Of a DNA stretch of 64,000 nucleotides, positions 11,258 to 22,424 are shown piece after piece. Origin of the DNA: Muraenolepis orangiensis. Taxonomy: Eukaryota; Chordata; Actinopteri; Gadiformes; Muraenolepididae. The stretch spans positions 36,936,890 to 37,000,889 of the forward strand of contig CM051001.1 in assembly GCA_027704905.1 (NCBI GenBank). The letters run 5' to 3'. Each line of letters opens with the position of its first letter. The stretch's first letter is position 1. The translations under genes and the position numbers were made by a program. Under the pieces are notes generated by a model. It was not told the origin of the DNA. It saw nothing but the letters and a program-made list of their open reading frames with translations, and ran no database searches.

Positions 11258-11640
11258 CTAAAGCAATGGAGGAACAATTGGAGCGCTGGGGCACGGCGGC
11301 TTGCTTTTGGCAGACCTGATGGCAGGATGAGCTCTACCCCACAATGGCTCCCCTGGCCCAGTCGATGTTGGGGTTGTGGCGGCGGAGCCAGGGGTAGCCC
11401 AGGATAAGGGGGAGCTGAGGGGACCGCAGGATGTGAAACTGGATGGTCTCATGGTGGTTACCGGATATGAGCATGGTCGGATGGGAGAGGGTCCGCAGAA
11501 GATGACCATCCAGGGCATTTGCTGGAATGGGGCATGGCAAAGGAACGTGACCGATGCCCAACTGCAGAGCGAGGTTCGGCACCAGAGTCTATGAAGGTCG
11601 CGATGGTATGAGCAGCAGTATGTGTGAGATATGAGCATAA
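11258..11640 (-). pseudogene. Gypsy pol: protease / RT-proximal linker
   Basis: The minus frame 11,582-11,334 gives HILRSPQLPLILGYPWLRRH then NPNIDWARGAIVG. This is the conserved linker after the aspartic protease domain in teleost gypsy Pol. The frame then differs from that of the RT piece downstream, so at least one frameshift separates them. The active-site DTG is not visible. Confidence 0.7.
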
Positions 11641-11679
11641 TATTTGGTATATACAGTATATATATACAGTATATACAGG

Positions 11680-12197
11680 TAAGTCAAGTCAAGTCAAGTT
11701 TATTGTCACTTCACAGTTTATACAAGTATAAGCAATGAGTGAAAATCATATGTGCAATACCCGATGACAGACAGCAGTTATAAAAAACAGAATAGGATAA
11801 AAATAGGTAAAAAAGTACTAAATTGTATAAGTTAAATATATAAAAATGCTATATATAAAATGCAGTCAGAATAATAATATGTCAGAAAAAGAGCAGAGAG
11901 GAGAGGGCTCAGCACACATCCCTTGAGGGTCAGTGGCTCTGAGGTGGTGCTGCCCATCCTCACCACCTGGCGGCGGTCCGACAGGAGGTCCAGTATCCAG
12001 CTGCACATGGATGGGGGCACACCTAGACCTCTAAGCTTGGTGTCGAGCTTGGCAGGAATTATCGTGTTCATGTCGAACCGAGCAAAAAAAGTATTTAGCT
12101 CTCCTGGGAGGGAGGTAGAGGAGTTCTCTACACAACTGGTTCTCCCTCTGAAGTTCGTTATCGTCTGTAACCCCTGCCACATACCCCTTGCGTCATA
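11680..12197 (-). mobile_element. Doubly deleted copy of LINE-A
   Basis: The minus strand ends in the (ACTTG)n tail and 3' UTR shared with the full-length LINE at 46.8-50.1 kb. The coding remnant (12,182-11,832) jumps from FFARFDMN to IIPAKLDTKLRGLG and from EPLTL to GCVLSPLL. Two internal RT segments are therefore deleted, including the catalytic FADD. Confidence 0.85.
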
Positions 12198-12363
12198 AGT
12201 AAGTATTTAACGGGTAGTGATCAGGGGTATGCAATTCTGAAAAACAGGATAAATATATATAAATGTATATACAGCAGGTAGTGAGCAGGGAAGACAGTTC
12301 TATCAACAGTTGAAGATTCAAATATATACGGCAGGTACAGTAAAAATGTACACATTTACAGGT

Positions 12364-13803
12364 CAGGGTTTCCACTAGGATTTGTTCTTGCCTGTCAAGT
12401 GTCTGGAAAGAATTTATTTTACCGGACAAATTTGAAACTTACCGGTCATGTTTCAACAACAGTCTATGTTACAAACGCTATAATGTACTATAATGTACAC
12501 CTAGGTTGAAGAAAGAATGAAGACGACCTCAAATCAGTTTGACTATTTAATGAACAACATAAACAATTAAGCAAAACCAACAGGAACAGGAATCGTGACC
12601 CCTCTCTTCCGCGATCTCCACTGGCTTCCGATAAATGCTCGCATCAAGTTCAAGACTCTGGTGCTGACCTTTAGGGCAGTCAATGGAACTGCCCCAGCCT
12701 ACCTCCAGGCGTTGGTCAAGCCCTACATCCCAGACAGAGCGCTCCGCTCAACTTCTGCCAGGCGACTTGTTCGACCTTCACGGCTCTGGCTCCACAGTGG
12801 TGGAATGAACTCCCGTCTCATGTCAGGACGGCAGAGTCCCTCGCCAGCTTCCACAAGAGACTCAAGACCCACCTGTTCAGAGTCCACCTGGACTCTCCAT
12901 GAACCCTCCTTCTCCTTTGTGAACCCCTAACTTGCTTATGTCCTGACATTAATAGCTCTTAGCATGTTGTATATTCTAGCAAGTGTATATCCTTAATGTT
13001 GATAACACGCTCAAATCACAGCTACTTAAGCAGGTGACCTGGCAGTACGAAATTGTGTTATTCATCTTGTTAATATGAATGCATGTGAACTGCTCTATTT
13101 TTATGTTCGCGTACCTCAGTGTTATGCTATTGTCTGCTTCAACAAATGTACACCTTGTAAGTCGCTTTGGATTAAAGCGTCTGCCAAATGCCCTAAATGT
13201 AAATGTAAATGTAACTATTGAGCAAATTGCTCCGTTAAAATGTAGGCTATTACAAAACACCTGTAATCTGTAGCCCGTTTAACAAAAGGCTATATGGCAT
13301 CAAATTGACCTTGTAAGCTACCAGGTAACTTTCTCCTTATTTTCATTGCGGCAAAGTATTACAAGGTGTAATATATTACGAGGCGTATTACAAGGTGTCT
13401 TTGCAGCTTGTAATACGCATAAGCCGCGTCACTCTCTCCTCCTCCAGACGACTCTGCAGTGATGTCACACGATTCTTCAGGAAAAGCCCCTCTCTGCTGG
13501 CACGCTTGACATGGGCAGAACACAGGCAATTTGAGCCAGTGTAGCCATGTCAGGGTACAGCTTGCTTAACTCATAAATGAGCCCTTTGCAAGCTGTCGAA
13601 AAAGTTAGAACCCAATAGCTGTGGAGTCACTGCCACTGCATCTTGTCGGGCGCGGTGGTGCGCAGGTGCGGCAGCTGATTCAGTCACTTCATGGCCAAAA
13701 TGGGCAATGAAGTTTTGTATAAGCATTATTAACGGACTTTTTTTGGCATGTTTTGAATTTACCATTTTTACCAGCTAAAAAACGGTAATTACCGGAAACC
13801 CTG
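12364..13803. mobile_element. Complete non-autonomous hAT-like element with nested L2
   Basis: Bounded by CAGGGTTTCC and GGAAACCCTG with a perfect 8-bp target duplication, ttacaggt, at 12,356-12,363 and 13,804-13,811. Contains a nested L2 LINE (12,592-13,218). No transposase frame is present. Confidence 0.9.
12592..13218 (+). mobile_element. L2-type LINE fragment nested in the hAT-like element
   Basis: The plus-strand counterpart of 9,243-9,897: LHWLPINARIKFKTLVLTFR, then NGTAPAYLQALVKPYIP. A deletion of about 47 bp lies between two CTTCACG copies that are both present in the 9.2-kb copy. It ends in (TAAATG)n after aagcgtctgcc. Confidence 0.85.
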
Positions 13804-13939
13804 TTACAGGTATGCTATCAATAAATATGTAAACTAGAGGTAGAGGTTGGTAGTTGTGATTACAGTACAAGGCAGTCGAAGACATTGATGGTGATGTATT
13901 ATTATTATAGGATATTGAGCAGTATTGCAGACCTGAGCA

Positions 13940-14034
13940 TATATGAGGTGGGGGGCCAGGGGGGGGGGGGCCAGGGGGGGGGGGGGCAGCAGGGGGCGGG
14001 GGCAGGGGGGATGCCGTAGGGGGGGGGGGGGCTG
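13940..14034. repeat. G-tract cluster
   Basis: Successive runs of 5 to 14 G separated by 2-5 nt on the + strand. Strong G-quadruplex potential; also a likely sequencing-error hotspot. Confidence 0.8.
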
Positions 14035-14645
14035 TCATCGTGGTGCAGAGTTCAGAGAGATGACAGCTGAGGGGAAAAAACTGTTCCTAATCCTGCTTGA
14101 CTTGGAACAAAGGTTTCTATAGTGCCTCCTGGAGGGGAGGAGGGAAAACAGTCCATGGTTGGGGTCTTTCAGTATTTGTTGTGCCTTCTTCAGACACCGT
14201 TTGTGGTGGTTGGTGTTTATTGCAGGGAGGGGTAAACCAACAATGCGTTTTGCGGTTTTCACCACCCTCTGCAGCGCTTTCCGGTCGGAAACAGCACAGT
14301 TGCCATACCACACTGTGATGCAGTGAGTATGCTTTCGATGGCACACCGGTAAATGTTCACCAAAATCTGAGGGGACAGATGGGCTTTCCTCAGTCTCCTC
14401 AGGAAGAAGAGACGTGGGTGAGCCTTTTTTACCAGTGAGGCAGTATTGAGGGACCTGGAGAGGTCCTCGGAGATGTGGACCGCCAGGAATTTGAAGCTGG
14501 AGACACGCTCGACCTCCGCTCTGTTGATGAGGATGGGGGCGTGTGCGCCAGCTCTGGTCTTCCTGAAGTCTACAATGAGCTCTTTGGTCTTCTTGGTGTT
14601 GAACGCGACGATCCACCCGCGACGCCAACTCAATAAGTCCGTCCA
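14035..14645 (-). mobile_element. LINE-C 3' coding fragment inserted in gypsy gag
   Basis: Minus frames read NTKKTKELIVDFRKTRAGAH, VERVSSFKFLAVHISEDLS, ITVWYGNCAVSDRKALQRVV and RNSFFPSAVISLNS. This is the post-palm part of a LINE ORF2 related to but distinct from LINE-A. It carries a frameshift. Its 3' UTR may continue leftward, interrupted by the hAT at 12,364-13,803 and LINE-A at 11,680-12,197 (inference). Confidence 0.8.
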
Positions 14646-15060
14646 GCGATGTAGGCAAATTGAAAGAGACCAACTCGTCCTTGATGTAATCAGCCAGACC
14701 CGCGAGAAAAATGTCACACTGTGCGGCCGCGTTCCAGTCACTCAGACGAGCTCGGGTTCGGAAGTCAATGGTGTACTGGTCCTTGACCAAACGGGTACCC
14801 TCACTCAACTTAGAAAGTCCCCCCGAGGAGTCAGGTTCCAGAGAAACAACTCCAAATACTTTCTGTAGCTCCGCGGAAAAATCCTGGAAGGAGGAACAAG
14901 CCGGCGTCTGTCGCTCCCACTCAGCTGTTCCCCATAACCGCGCTTTACCTGTCAGGGGGTTGATGGTAAACGCCACATTCGCAGCCTCAGAGGCGACACA
15001 GGACAGTTTGTCCTGTGTCCAGTTTGTAAAAATTTTGTCAGTATTCACAAACTCGAACCA
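14646..15060 (-). pseudogene. Gypsy-type gag fragment
   Basis: Minus strand encodes AFTINPLTGKARLWGTAEWE, then RQTPACSSFQDFSAELQKVFG and STLSDWNAAAQ-like / FLAGLADYIKDELVSFNLP segments typical of teleost Ty3/gypsy Gag (capsid-like). The frame runs without a stop into the inserted LINE-C, giving a meaningless chimeric ORF of 405 codons. Confidence 0.75.
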
Positions 15061-15290
15061 GACAGAGGCAGGCAGAGGCGTAGTCGGGAACAGGCAGCAG
15101 GTCGGGAACCAGGCAGGGCAGATGAACCAGGCTGGGACAGGTAGAGGCTTAGTCGGGGACAGGCAGCAGGTCGGAAACCGGGCAGGGCAGACAAACCAGG
15201 CAGGGACAGGCAGAGGCGTAGTCGGGGACAGGCAGACAGGCGAGGCAGGCATGTCGGTAACAGGAATCAGTTTGGGTAAACGCTAGAGAA
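15061..15290. repeat. Gypsy leader tandem repeats
   Basis: Two to three imperfect units of about 65-80 bp built on ggcagaggcgtagtcggg and caggcagcaggtcgg, upstream of gag on the minus strand. This layout is common in leaders of teleost gypsy elements. Confidence 0.6.
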
Positions 15291-15548
15291 TCCTTGTCAT
15301 CAGGGGGTAGGGGTAGGCTTAAATAGGAACGTTGATTATAATGTGCTGCAGGTGTGGGCATAGGTGGAGTTTGACATTTGCGCTGGGGGGGGGGAAATCA
15401 TTTTTACATAGTACATAGTCCCAAATATAGAAAAGAGCGCATTTAGGCCAAGCCAACACCTGAGGGTGGGGGGGACAATAGATCGCTCTCAATTGACTTA
15501 GCATTGAGGCAAAGTGCCTCCTTTTTCCATTTTTTACTGATAACAAAA

Positions 15549-15712
15549 AACTGAAACATGCCTAAAAGCTGCTTTGTGACAGGATACTCAACCAACAATA
15601 TGAAGAACCCAGAACTACATTTTTACAAACTGCCAAACCAAAACATTTGATTATTTACCTTGTTGGTAGTGCATTATGTCACACAACAGCTTTTAGACAT
15701 TTTTCAGTTTTT
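15549..15712 (+). pseudogene. Head-to-head THAP-domain start (fold-back)
   Basis: The ATG at 15,558 opens MPKSCFVTGYSTNNMKNPEL then HFYKLPN before TGA, like the N-terminus of a THAP zinc finger (C-x2-4-C...HxFP region), with the second Cys replaced by Tyr. At 15,712-15,650 the minus strand carries a second version, MSKSCCVT-stop-CTTNK, ending at a gtaaat donor. The two converge on a shared segment (tacaaactgccaaacc). Both are broken. Confidence 0.6.
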
Positions 15713-16331
15713 TATTAGAAAACGAAAATGACCAGGAGGCACCGTCTCACAATACAAAGTCAAAGGAGAGTGATGAAATGCTTCCCCCCCCCCCCCCCGG
15801 TGGGCGTGGCTTTCACATTATGACTCTATTGCGTGGCGTACTACGCCAACTGAAGACACTAACTGAAGACACTTGTGCATCTAGCCCATCAAATCAGTTC
15901 TTGACCACTTATACAATGCACGGTATTGGTCTTTCACACATGAGTACACCACCGAACACAACTGAAGCGCACTGGCAACCATAATGTTAAACTCTGAAAA
16001 GTGAAATATCAATTTGTTTTTATTAAACAGTTAGGCTTTCATTTTCCATGTACCCTTTTAAAACATTTAGTGTACGCATAAACACATTTTGTGGTAGATT
16101 GAAAATTCTGAAATAGGCACTCACTGTCCAACTTATAGCACGCACATAATTAGAAAAGGCTCACAGTAGGTTTGTAAATATTAATAACCAGTGTCCTACT
16201 TAGTGCAGAAGTAAACGCCTTTTTTTGCATCCCACATTTGCTTGGACGTTCTAAAAGGTCCATTACTGCTCAGTGTACAGAAACAGCGTACAGAAACATA
16301 GCTATCTGAATCATTAAATGCACAAAATAGA

Positions 16332-17281
16332 GGGAATACGGTTACCACCAGATTCTCCTCTCCACCCTTGAGGGGATGGGTGTCTCGGGCTCTGTTCTCT
16401 CCTTGTTTGCATCCTACCTGACGGGTCGCTCCTACGAGGTGGCACTGGGACTGTGTCAGAACCACACCGACTGACTGCTGGGGTTCCCTAAGGATCAGTC
16501 CTGGGTCCTCTTCTCTTCTCCCTCTACACAACGTCCCTTGGTCTTGTTATGGATTACTGCAACTCCCTCCTTGCTGGCGCCCCGGCATTTGCCATCAGGC
16601 CCTTGGAGCTCATTCAGAAAGCTGCAGCTCGCCTGGTGTTCAACCGCCCCAAGTACTCCCACACATCTACCCTCCTTTCGGACTCTACACTGGCTACCTG
16701 TAGCTGCTCGCATCCAGTTCAAGACCTTGGTGCTAGCCTACAAGGTAGTAAAAGGTACTGCTCCATCCTACCTCCAGGCAATGGTAAAGGCCTACGTCCC
16801 AACCCGCTTGCCCCCTCGCTTAGGGGCCCGTGTGGCCGATCTACGCGGTCAGGGCTCTTCTCCGTCCTGGCCCCAATTTGGTGGAACAAACTCCCCACCG
16901 ATGTCACGACTGCAGAGTCACTCCCCATCTTCTGCCGCAGGCTGAAAACCCATCTCTTCAGGACACACTTCCCGGATCCTTCCTCGTAGCGCTAAGTCAA
17001 TTATCTAAGTAGATTACATATTATAGATAGGTAGATATTGTTCTAGATATTGTTGTATATTGTTTACCAACTTATTGTACTTTACCCTTACACTTTTGCC
17101 TGAATTATTGTATTTCTACCTGAGCACTGGTTCAGTTATTGGAGACTTGTTAGAAATTGAATGCATTTTTGACTTCTGGTGACGAGTTGTTCTCTTACCT
17201 TCCTTTGTTGAAACACACTATTGTAAGTCGCTTTGGATAAAAGCATCTGCTCAATGACTGTAATGTAATGTAATGTAATGT
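16332..17281 (+). mobile_element. L2-type LINE, internally deleted
   Basis: Frames encode the SVLGPLLFSLYTTS part of the RT and then, after a deletion that removes the catalytic YADD region, DYCNSLLAGAPAFAIRPLEL, IQKAAARLVFNRPKYSH and the C-terminal WWNKLPTDVTTAESL, FCRRLKTHLFRTHFPDP. Tail: (TAATG)n. Inserted in the THAP element; the junctions are visible by comparison with 27.9 kb. Its inverted copy is at 62,304-63,286. Confidence 0.85.
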
Positions 17282-17606
17282 TCAAAAATGAACTGATTTA
17301 AAACAAAACGTAATATAATTTAGATGTTTGTGTTAGAATCATTTTATTTTTTTACATATATAAAAATATTTGGATATCTATATACAAGAAATATTTGGAT
17401 TGGAACTATTTTAGACTCTATTTTAGACTAGATTCAGTAACTCATATCGGCCACTAGGGGGGGCAATGCCCCTGCCCTCCCACAAACGCCTATGGGGTTG
17501 GCGAGAAGTAAAGAGGGTTGATGCTGCCCTCTGGTGTAGGCAGGGTGAATAACAATTGTGACACTCTTTTTGATTGCTACACTTTTGCCAGGCTCCCCAT
17601 CGCTTG

Positions 17607-17766
<160 letters not shown>

Positions 17767-17889
17767 TGGCTGGTTTATTTAACACGTGGGTCTTGATTAT
17801 TGTTACGTTCGACTTGATTATTGTGTCATATATGTGTGTCATTTTTGAAGCTCAATCCTCAATCAGGAGGACAGTTAAAATTGTCAGGA

Positions 17890-17991
17890 GGAGGAGGGGG
17901 GGGTGGTGGTGGTGGTGGGTGGTGGTGGTGGTGGTGGCTCCTCCCTAATGATTCACTTTAACAGCCATTGGTACCATGGCTTCTAGCACTG

Positions 17992-18036
<45 letters not shown>
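17890..18036. repeat. (GGT)n and (AGT)n microsatellites
   Basis: A GGT-rich tract and, at 17,994-18,036, about 14 AGT units. The orthologous AGT arrays in block M (35,938-36,150) and arm R (61,289-61,588) are far longer. Confidence 0.95.
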
Positions 18037-18414
18037 GAGGAGGCGGGATGGAACCTTTAGGGTTCAAACACCAACTATCCAGGTGGGGGCAGAACGCTGA
18101 CCCTCTCAGAGTCAATCACCCTGACCACCACACTATCAATGTAGGCCTACAAGGCTAGATTAGAATTTGTATTCAATCTAGCCTTTGCATCTTATTCTTA
18201 TTACATGAGCAAATTCAAATGATTCACAGATATTATGACAGTGTTGATATGAATTCATATGAAATGTCCTAATTTGTTCGTATAGGAGTTTGAATTGCAT
18301 GTTAGAAGATTGCCGAGTCTGCACTAACCAGTACTGGTAACGCCTCTCATCCTAATAAGGTTATGGCCCTTTTAGTAAAACTGTGGTGAATATTGCAGAC
18401 CTTTAACTAAGCGT

Positions 18415-18431
18415 ACTTCCTCTTCTTGGCT
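18415..18431 (+). promoter_or_regulatory. PU.1/ETS-like site upstream of copy L
   Basis: acttcctctt (minus AAGAGGAAGT) fits the PU.1 consensus used by many leukocyte promoters, about 60 nt before the ATG. The adjacent ttggctc has lost the CCAAT core kept in M and R (ATTGG to CTTGG). No TATA box is seen. Function is inferred. Confidence 0.5.
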
Positions 18432-18483
18432 CATGTGAATATAGGCTCCAGCAGTGGAACTCAACGGAGACAACACAGGCAAA

Positions 18484-18532
18484 ATGCTCTACAGGGCGGC
18501 TGTGCTTGTGTTCCTGGTTGGAGTGACCGACG
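18484..18532 (+). other. Copy L exon 1: signal peptide
   Basis: Encodes MLYRAAVLVFLVGVTD plus one base (phase 1), donor gtgag. Identical in sense to exon 1 of M and R. Confidence 0.85.
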
Positions 18533-18712
18533 GTGAGATTCTTATGACATTACTCTATTGGGTCATAATGGGTTTAATATCATTTATTTTTCAGTTATGG
18601 CATTCTATGAGTTAAACTAAAGGAACAAAAAACAAGTAGTTGTTTTTCAACATGTGTAGGGTTAAAAGTAAAGTATTTTTGTTGGTATGTTTATATTATA
18701 TTATATGTTTAT

Positions 18713-19425
18713 TAGGGCTGTCAAAGTTAACGCGTTAACGCATGTGAGATTTTAACGCGCACTATTTTTTTAAACTCAGACTAATCATAGTATCCGGATT
18801 AGACGGCTCCTGCCTCAGTATTTCCAGCGCGCATGTGCACCTGTGAATGAGTTGAGAGGCAGGCGTTAAACTAACAGGATGATGAGGAGACGCACCGCAG
18901 AGCGCTGGGCGGAACATTTCACTTTAAAACATCGTGCTCGCAATATAATGGCGATAGCAAATAAACGTTCTTCTGAGCATACGCCCTGTAAAGCACACAT
19001 CATACAGAGGGCCGTTGCTCTCTCCCTCCGCGACTGTGGATGTGATGGGGCTTTAGCAAATTGCCGTAAAATAGTTGGACATTTCAAACACAGTCCTGCA
19101 AACACAAGGGAGCTGAAAGTCCGACAGCAAGCCTCTCATGGGCAGAAGGAGGAGCCACTAAGCTAAGGGCAATACTAAGCTCTCCCTGAGACCTTTTGGC
19201 TTAGAAAAACTAAAGTGAAAAGTAACAAATAAAATAATACAAATCTTGATCTCTAACTGCTTTTAGCATTTCATTCTTCCATACCTGCATTTGTTTTGCC
19301 ACCCGCAAAAAACAAAACTACAAGAAAATGTTTATTTTTAACTTTAAAAAATCTGTGATTAATCTGATTAATCACAGAATTTTTTTGGGATTAATCTGAC
19401 TATTGTTGATCTATTGACAGCACTA
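18713..19425. mobile_element. ZBED-type hAT element in intron 1 of copy L
   Basis: Termini TAGGGCTGTCAA and TTGACAGCACTA. The twin in arm R (59,908-60,620, also 713 bp) has a perfect 8-bp duplication, gtttatat. In L the left flank is altered by a small TA expansion. Block M has the empty site (near 36,785). Confidence 0.88.
18879..19166 (+). pseudogene. hAT (ZBED-like) transposase remnant
   Basis: A 95-codon frame. Its C-terminal half (CRKIVGHFKHSPANTRELK, QQASHGQKEEPL) matches the central region of ZBED-type hAT transposases, just before their DVxTRWNS motif. The BED finger and catalytic DDE core are absent. The frame is open in both arms, consistent with a recent inverted duplication. Confidence 0.7.
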
Positions 19426-19799
19426 GTTTATATATTTGGGGTCAATTCAAATTCAGTACATTGTTTAGATCCTAAATGAGTACTCAGCCTTCCCCACACT
19501 GTGAGACCACACGTGTGTTACAGCAGAACATAACAGCATTACGGACATTATCAAGAGTGTATTTTAATTGTTTAATGAAGAAGGGAAATTACGTCAATCA
19601 AATTGAACAATAATACAATATTGTATGTTTTTTAACATTTAACATGTGGTAGAACAATGCCCCCCTGCGGATATTTCATTCTAAATGTCAATCCCTTGTT
19701 ATAGTAATAGTAACAAGAGAGTCCCTATAGTGCTGGTGAGAGAGTGATCTGTGAGTCTGAGAGAGATATATGTCCCGTGTGGTTTTACTCAACGCCCAG

Positions 19800-20127
19800 G
19801 TGTGAAGGTCCTCTGCAACGCGACCAGGCCCCATGGGGACGTGAACGTCACCCAGTGCTTCGGACCTCTTGGAGGAGCTGTGGAGGTCCAGCTCGTCACT
19901 CCGTTCTCACAAGGCTATCAAAGTCACACTGAAGAAAAATGAAAACTTCCTATTCTCACGAGATATTGAAAGAACAATTCAAGTAGAGAACTATTCATTT
20001 GATCTGAGCACTGGAATATTTACTGTGAAGGACATCAAAAGGACAGATGACGCTGAATATTCCATTGAGATATATCATGACAATGGACGTTTAATAGCCG
20101 TGGGAATTTGTTCTTTGTCCGTTCAAG
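19800..20127 (+). other. Copy L exon 2: IgV domain with +1 frameshift
   Basis: 328 nt against 327 in M. VKVLCNATRPHGDVNV and CFGPLGGAVEVQLVTPF precede the extra base. The other frame then continues ENFLFSRDIERTIQVENYSF, DLSTGIFTVKDIKRTDDAEY, SIEIYHDNG to the gtgag donor. The F-strand Cys is absent (DDAEYSI), as in CD2-family D1 domains. Confidence 0.85.
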
Positions 20128-20747
20128 GTGAGTAACTATATTACTATTTCGGTAACATTCTTGCGCAACAGGATTACACATTCGAGGGAAACGGCATGTT
20201 TACCTCATTATGGATTAATTAGACACTGACTGACATCTGACATAAACTTCCAGAAACACTGCTGGCTGTCAAGCTCAGTGTCAATATTATTGGTAATATC
20301 GCATACAATTCTGTAGGCCTACTATATGACTGTTGCTGATATGCTCTTTTAATTGTCCCTGTGCGGATATATAATTAATGTTGTCACATTTGATTTAAAG
20401 AGAGGTCCTGTGTGGCCTTTTAGAAATGTTCTTTATTACTTAACTTTACTTTAGTGCTGAGGGAGAAGTTTCTCTTTACACTGCTACTGCACACGTACTA
20501 GGTTATGATATATTATGAGTGTTATTGTCACGAAGAGGGGAGTGGGTTGGACCCCTAACCAGTAGCGTGGCGTGGGGAAAATTTTAGGGGAAGCCAGTTT
20601 TTTTGGGTCAATAACGTAACCAGATGAGTGATTACAGCGCCCGGTATCATTTTACACAGTTGTATCATACAGATGCAGGACTTGCACACGCCTGTTATCT
20701 AACCGACAGGTCCGCACGCACTCTCCAGCCAAAACTCTCTCGTCTTA

Positions 20748-21194
20748 TTAATTTAAGCATTCCCCCCCCCCCCCCCCCCAAATGCATAACCAGCCGCTCA
20801 ATGCGCAGTGCAGATTCGGTAATGAATAAAAAAGCTTCAATTTCACAGCACAATCTATGTGATTTTTTGATTTACCGTGCCTCTCAATTGCCCGTGACAG
20901 GTTGGCAAGGTCGATGAATCCTGAAGTTGCCCAAGGATTGTTCAGGGAGCACGAATCCTTGTCAAAAAGAAGACATGGCCAGCAAAATAGACGCTGAAGT
21001 TCAGCGCTTCCAGTTAGCCACTCCGTGCGGACATAATTGTCCTCATTGAACGTCCGATTCGCTCCCTTTTTCCTCTGTGCACACAGCTCGAGTGTGGGCA
21101 TGGGCCTGTCATCTGATTTAATTTTTAGTTGCTGCTGTAGCGGAAGTTTAGTAAAGTTGTTTTTTATTAAGTACGCCAAATCTCCACCCTCCAT
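20748..21194 (-). pseudogene. TTF/ZMYM-type hAT transposase N-terminal remnant
   Basis: The minus frame reads RTFNEDNYVRTEWLTGSAEL, LFCWPCLLFDKD, GFIDLANLSRAIERHGKSKNH. This is the TTF-type zinc finger (FCWPCxLF...HxxSxxH) found at the start of ZMYM/hAT transposases. The DDE core is missing and the frame runs into a poly-C tract. Confidence 0.75.
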
Positions 21195-21553
21195 AATGCT
21201 TAATACTATCAAACGGCGAGGATGACAGTTACAGTACTACGTACTGATGTTGATGTGATTTGATTGGATTTGTGAGTCAAGGGATTCCCTTCAAATCGAT
21301 CCAATGGGATCAAGGGATCCCATTCCCTTGAGGGGGGATGCCAGCCGTCTCTGGCCTCCCTTGGCATGGCCCTGACCAATCACAGGTTGGCAGGGGCACA
21401 TGACGTGGGCCTCATCTGATTGGTCAATCCGGGACAATCCCTCCATTTTTTTTTTCACCAAGGGAAGCTCATTCGGCTGGCCTCCTCAATTTCACCATAA
21501 TATCTAGGGGGCGCTGTTGTTTCACTCTTTGTAAAATACTCAATGAGAATGGG

Positions 21554-21610
21554 GGAGAGACGGTCCGGCAGCAACACACAGGCTGTGTGTTGCTGCCGGA
21601 CCGTCTCTCC
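21554..21610. repeat. Perfect 28-bp-arm palindrome
   Basis: Left arm 21,554-21,581 (ggagagacggtccggc...) and right arm 21,583-21,610 are exact reverse complements around a single G. Confidence 0.95.
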
Positions 21611-22127
21611 TACAGCAAAGGAGAATTACCGAATTTTTTTTATTTTAATTAAAAAAATGTATTAAAATTATAACTACAATCCGAAAAAACAGGGGAAGCC
21701 TGGCTTCCCTTGGCCTCCGGGAGAAAACGCCACTGCCCCTAACGCAGACGACACAGTGGAGCGATACGAACGGCTTTATTCTCAAAGACACACAAAACAA
21801 CAGGGGTAAACGGGGAGGACGATCCGCGGAGTACCGGCGGGTAGTAGACCGACGAGCAGTCCGGGACGGGGGAGGAGTCTGCGTACCGGGAGGTCGGGTG
21901 CGAAGTACCGACCGGGTAGTAGGCAGGCGACGGGTACCAAACAGACGGAAGAACACGTGCAGTATAAAGTAACGACCTCACGCTGGGGTAAAGGATGATA
22001 GACACAGTATATATACCCCAGGTGAGGTGATTAGCCATTAGACAGGGTGATCGCTGACAGGTGTGTGTGTGCGCCGCCAGCGCACGTAGCTTGGCCACGC
22101 CCCCTGCCAACCACCGTAACCCTGACA

Positions 22128-22424
22128 GTTATAACCTGAGTGGTAATTAAATACACGCAGACTTGTACTCCAGTTTAGATACTTTATTGAGAAGACTTTG
22201 GTGGTTTAACACATACATGACAGGTGCATTCCCAAGCATGACACGAGTGACGCGGTCGGCCGGGTCACACGCTTACCTGTCCAGAGGGTATACGGACTTC
22301 CTGAACAAAAGTTCCTATGTAAACATAGTGATACAATCTCAATATATAACAATGAGACCCAATGGTTTTATGTCCATCCTACTGTCACATTGTAAGACTC
22401 AACTCATCAGTTGGTTGCCCTTAG
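22128..22424. other. Intron 2 remainder of copy L
   Basis: Conserved in M and R. Open frames run through it into exon 3 but it has no splice acceptor upstream and no Ig features. Confidence 0.6.

Larger units (their letters stand above)
15359..17494. mobile_element. THAP-bearing (P-like?) DNA transposon with nested L2
   Basis: Begins CATAGGTGGAGTTTG and ends with the inverse (caaacgcctatg). The same two termini bound the elements at 27,575-32,204 and 40,401 onward, where an 8-bp duplication (gttgatgt) is visible. Inside lies a THAP zinc-finger start (15,558). Terminal CA, a short TIR, an 8-bp duplication and THAP together suggest a P-superfamily element. Here the two 8-bp flanks (ggtgtggg, gggttggc) do not match, so this copy may be rearranged. 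An inverted copy lies at 62,090 to beyond 64,000. Confidence 0.55.
20560..21735. mobile_element. hAT element private to copy L
   Basis: Termini CAGTAGCGTGGCG and AAACGCCACTG. Perfect 8-bp duplication, cccctaac, at 20,552-20,559 and 21,736-21,743. The matching LTR positions in M (37,910) and R (58,795) are empty. Contains a transposase remnant and a perfect palindrome. Confidence 0.92.
20526..22127 (-). mobile_element. Solo LTR in intron 2, split by a hAT
   Basis: Ends TGTCA and CGTGACA on the minus strand, with a TATATATAC promoter-like motif and AATAAAGCCG. A 5-bp duplication, gttat, lies at 20,521-20,525 and 22,128-22,132. The same LTR at the same site in M (37,888-38,307) and R (58,029-58,824) shows it predates all three copies. 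Confidence 0.88.

Noticed and set aside
14035..15252. 405-codon minus-strand ORF
   Set aside because: Chimera of gypsy leader repeats, gag and out-of-frame LINE-C sequence; the domains change frame.
17494..17501. 8-bp duplication for the left-arm THAP element
   Set aside because: Flanks ggtgtggg and gggttggc do not match, so no duplication is claimed for this copy.
22163..22424. Extending IgC2 exon 3 upstream along the open frame
   Set aside because: A good acceptor (cccttag) at 22,424 fits phase 1 in all copies. The upstream frame has no Ig features and lies near an LTR.
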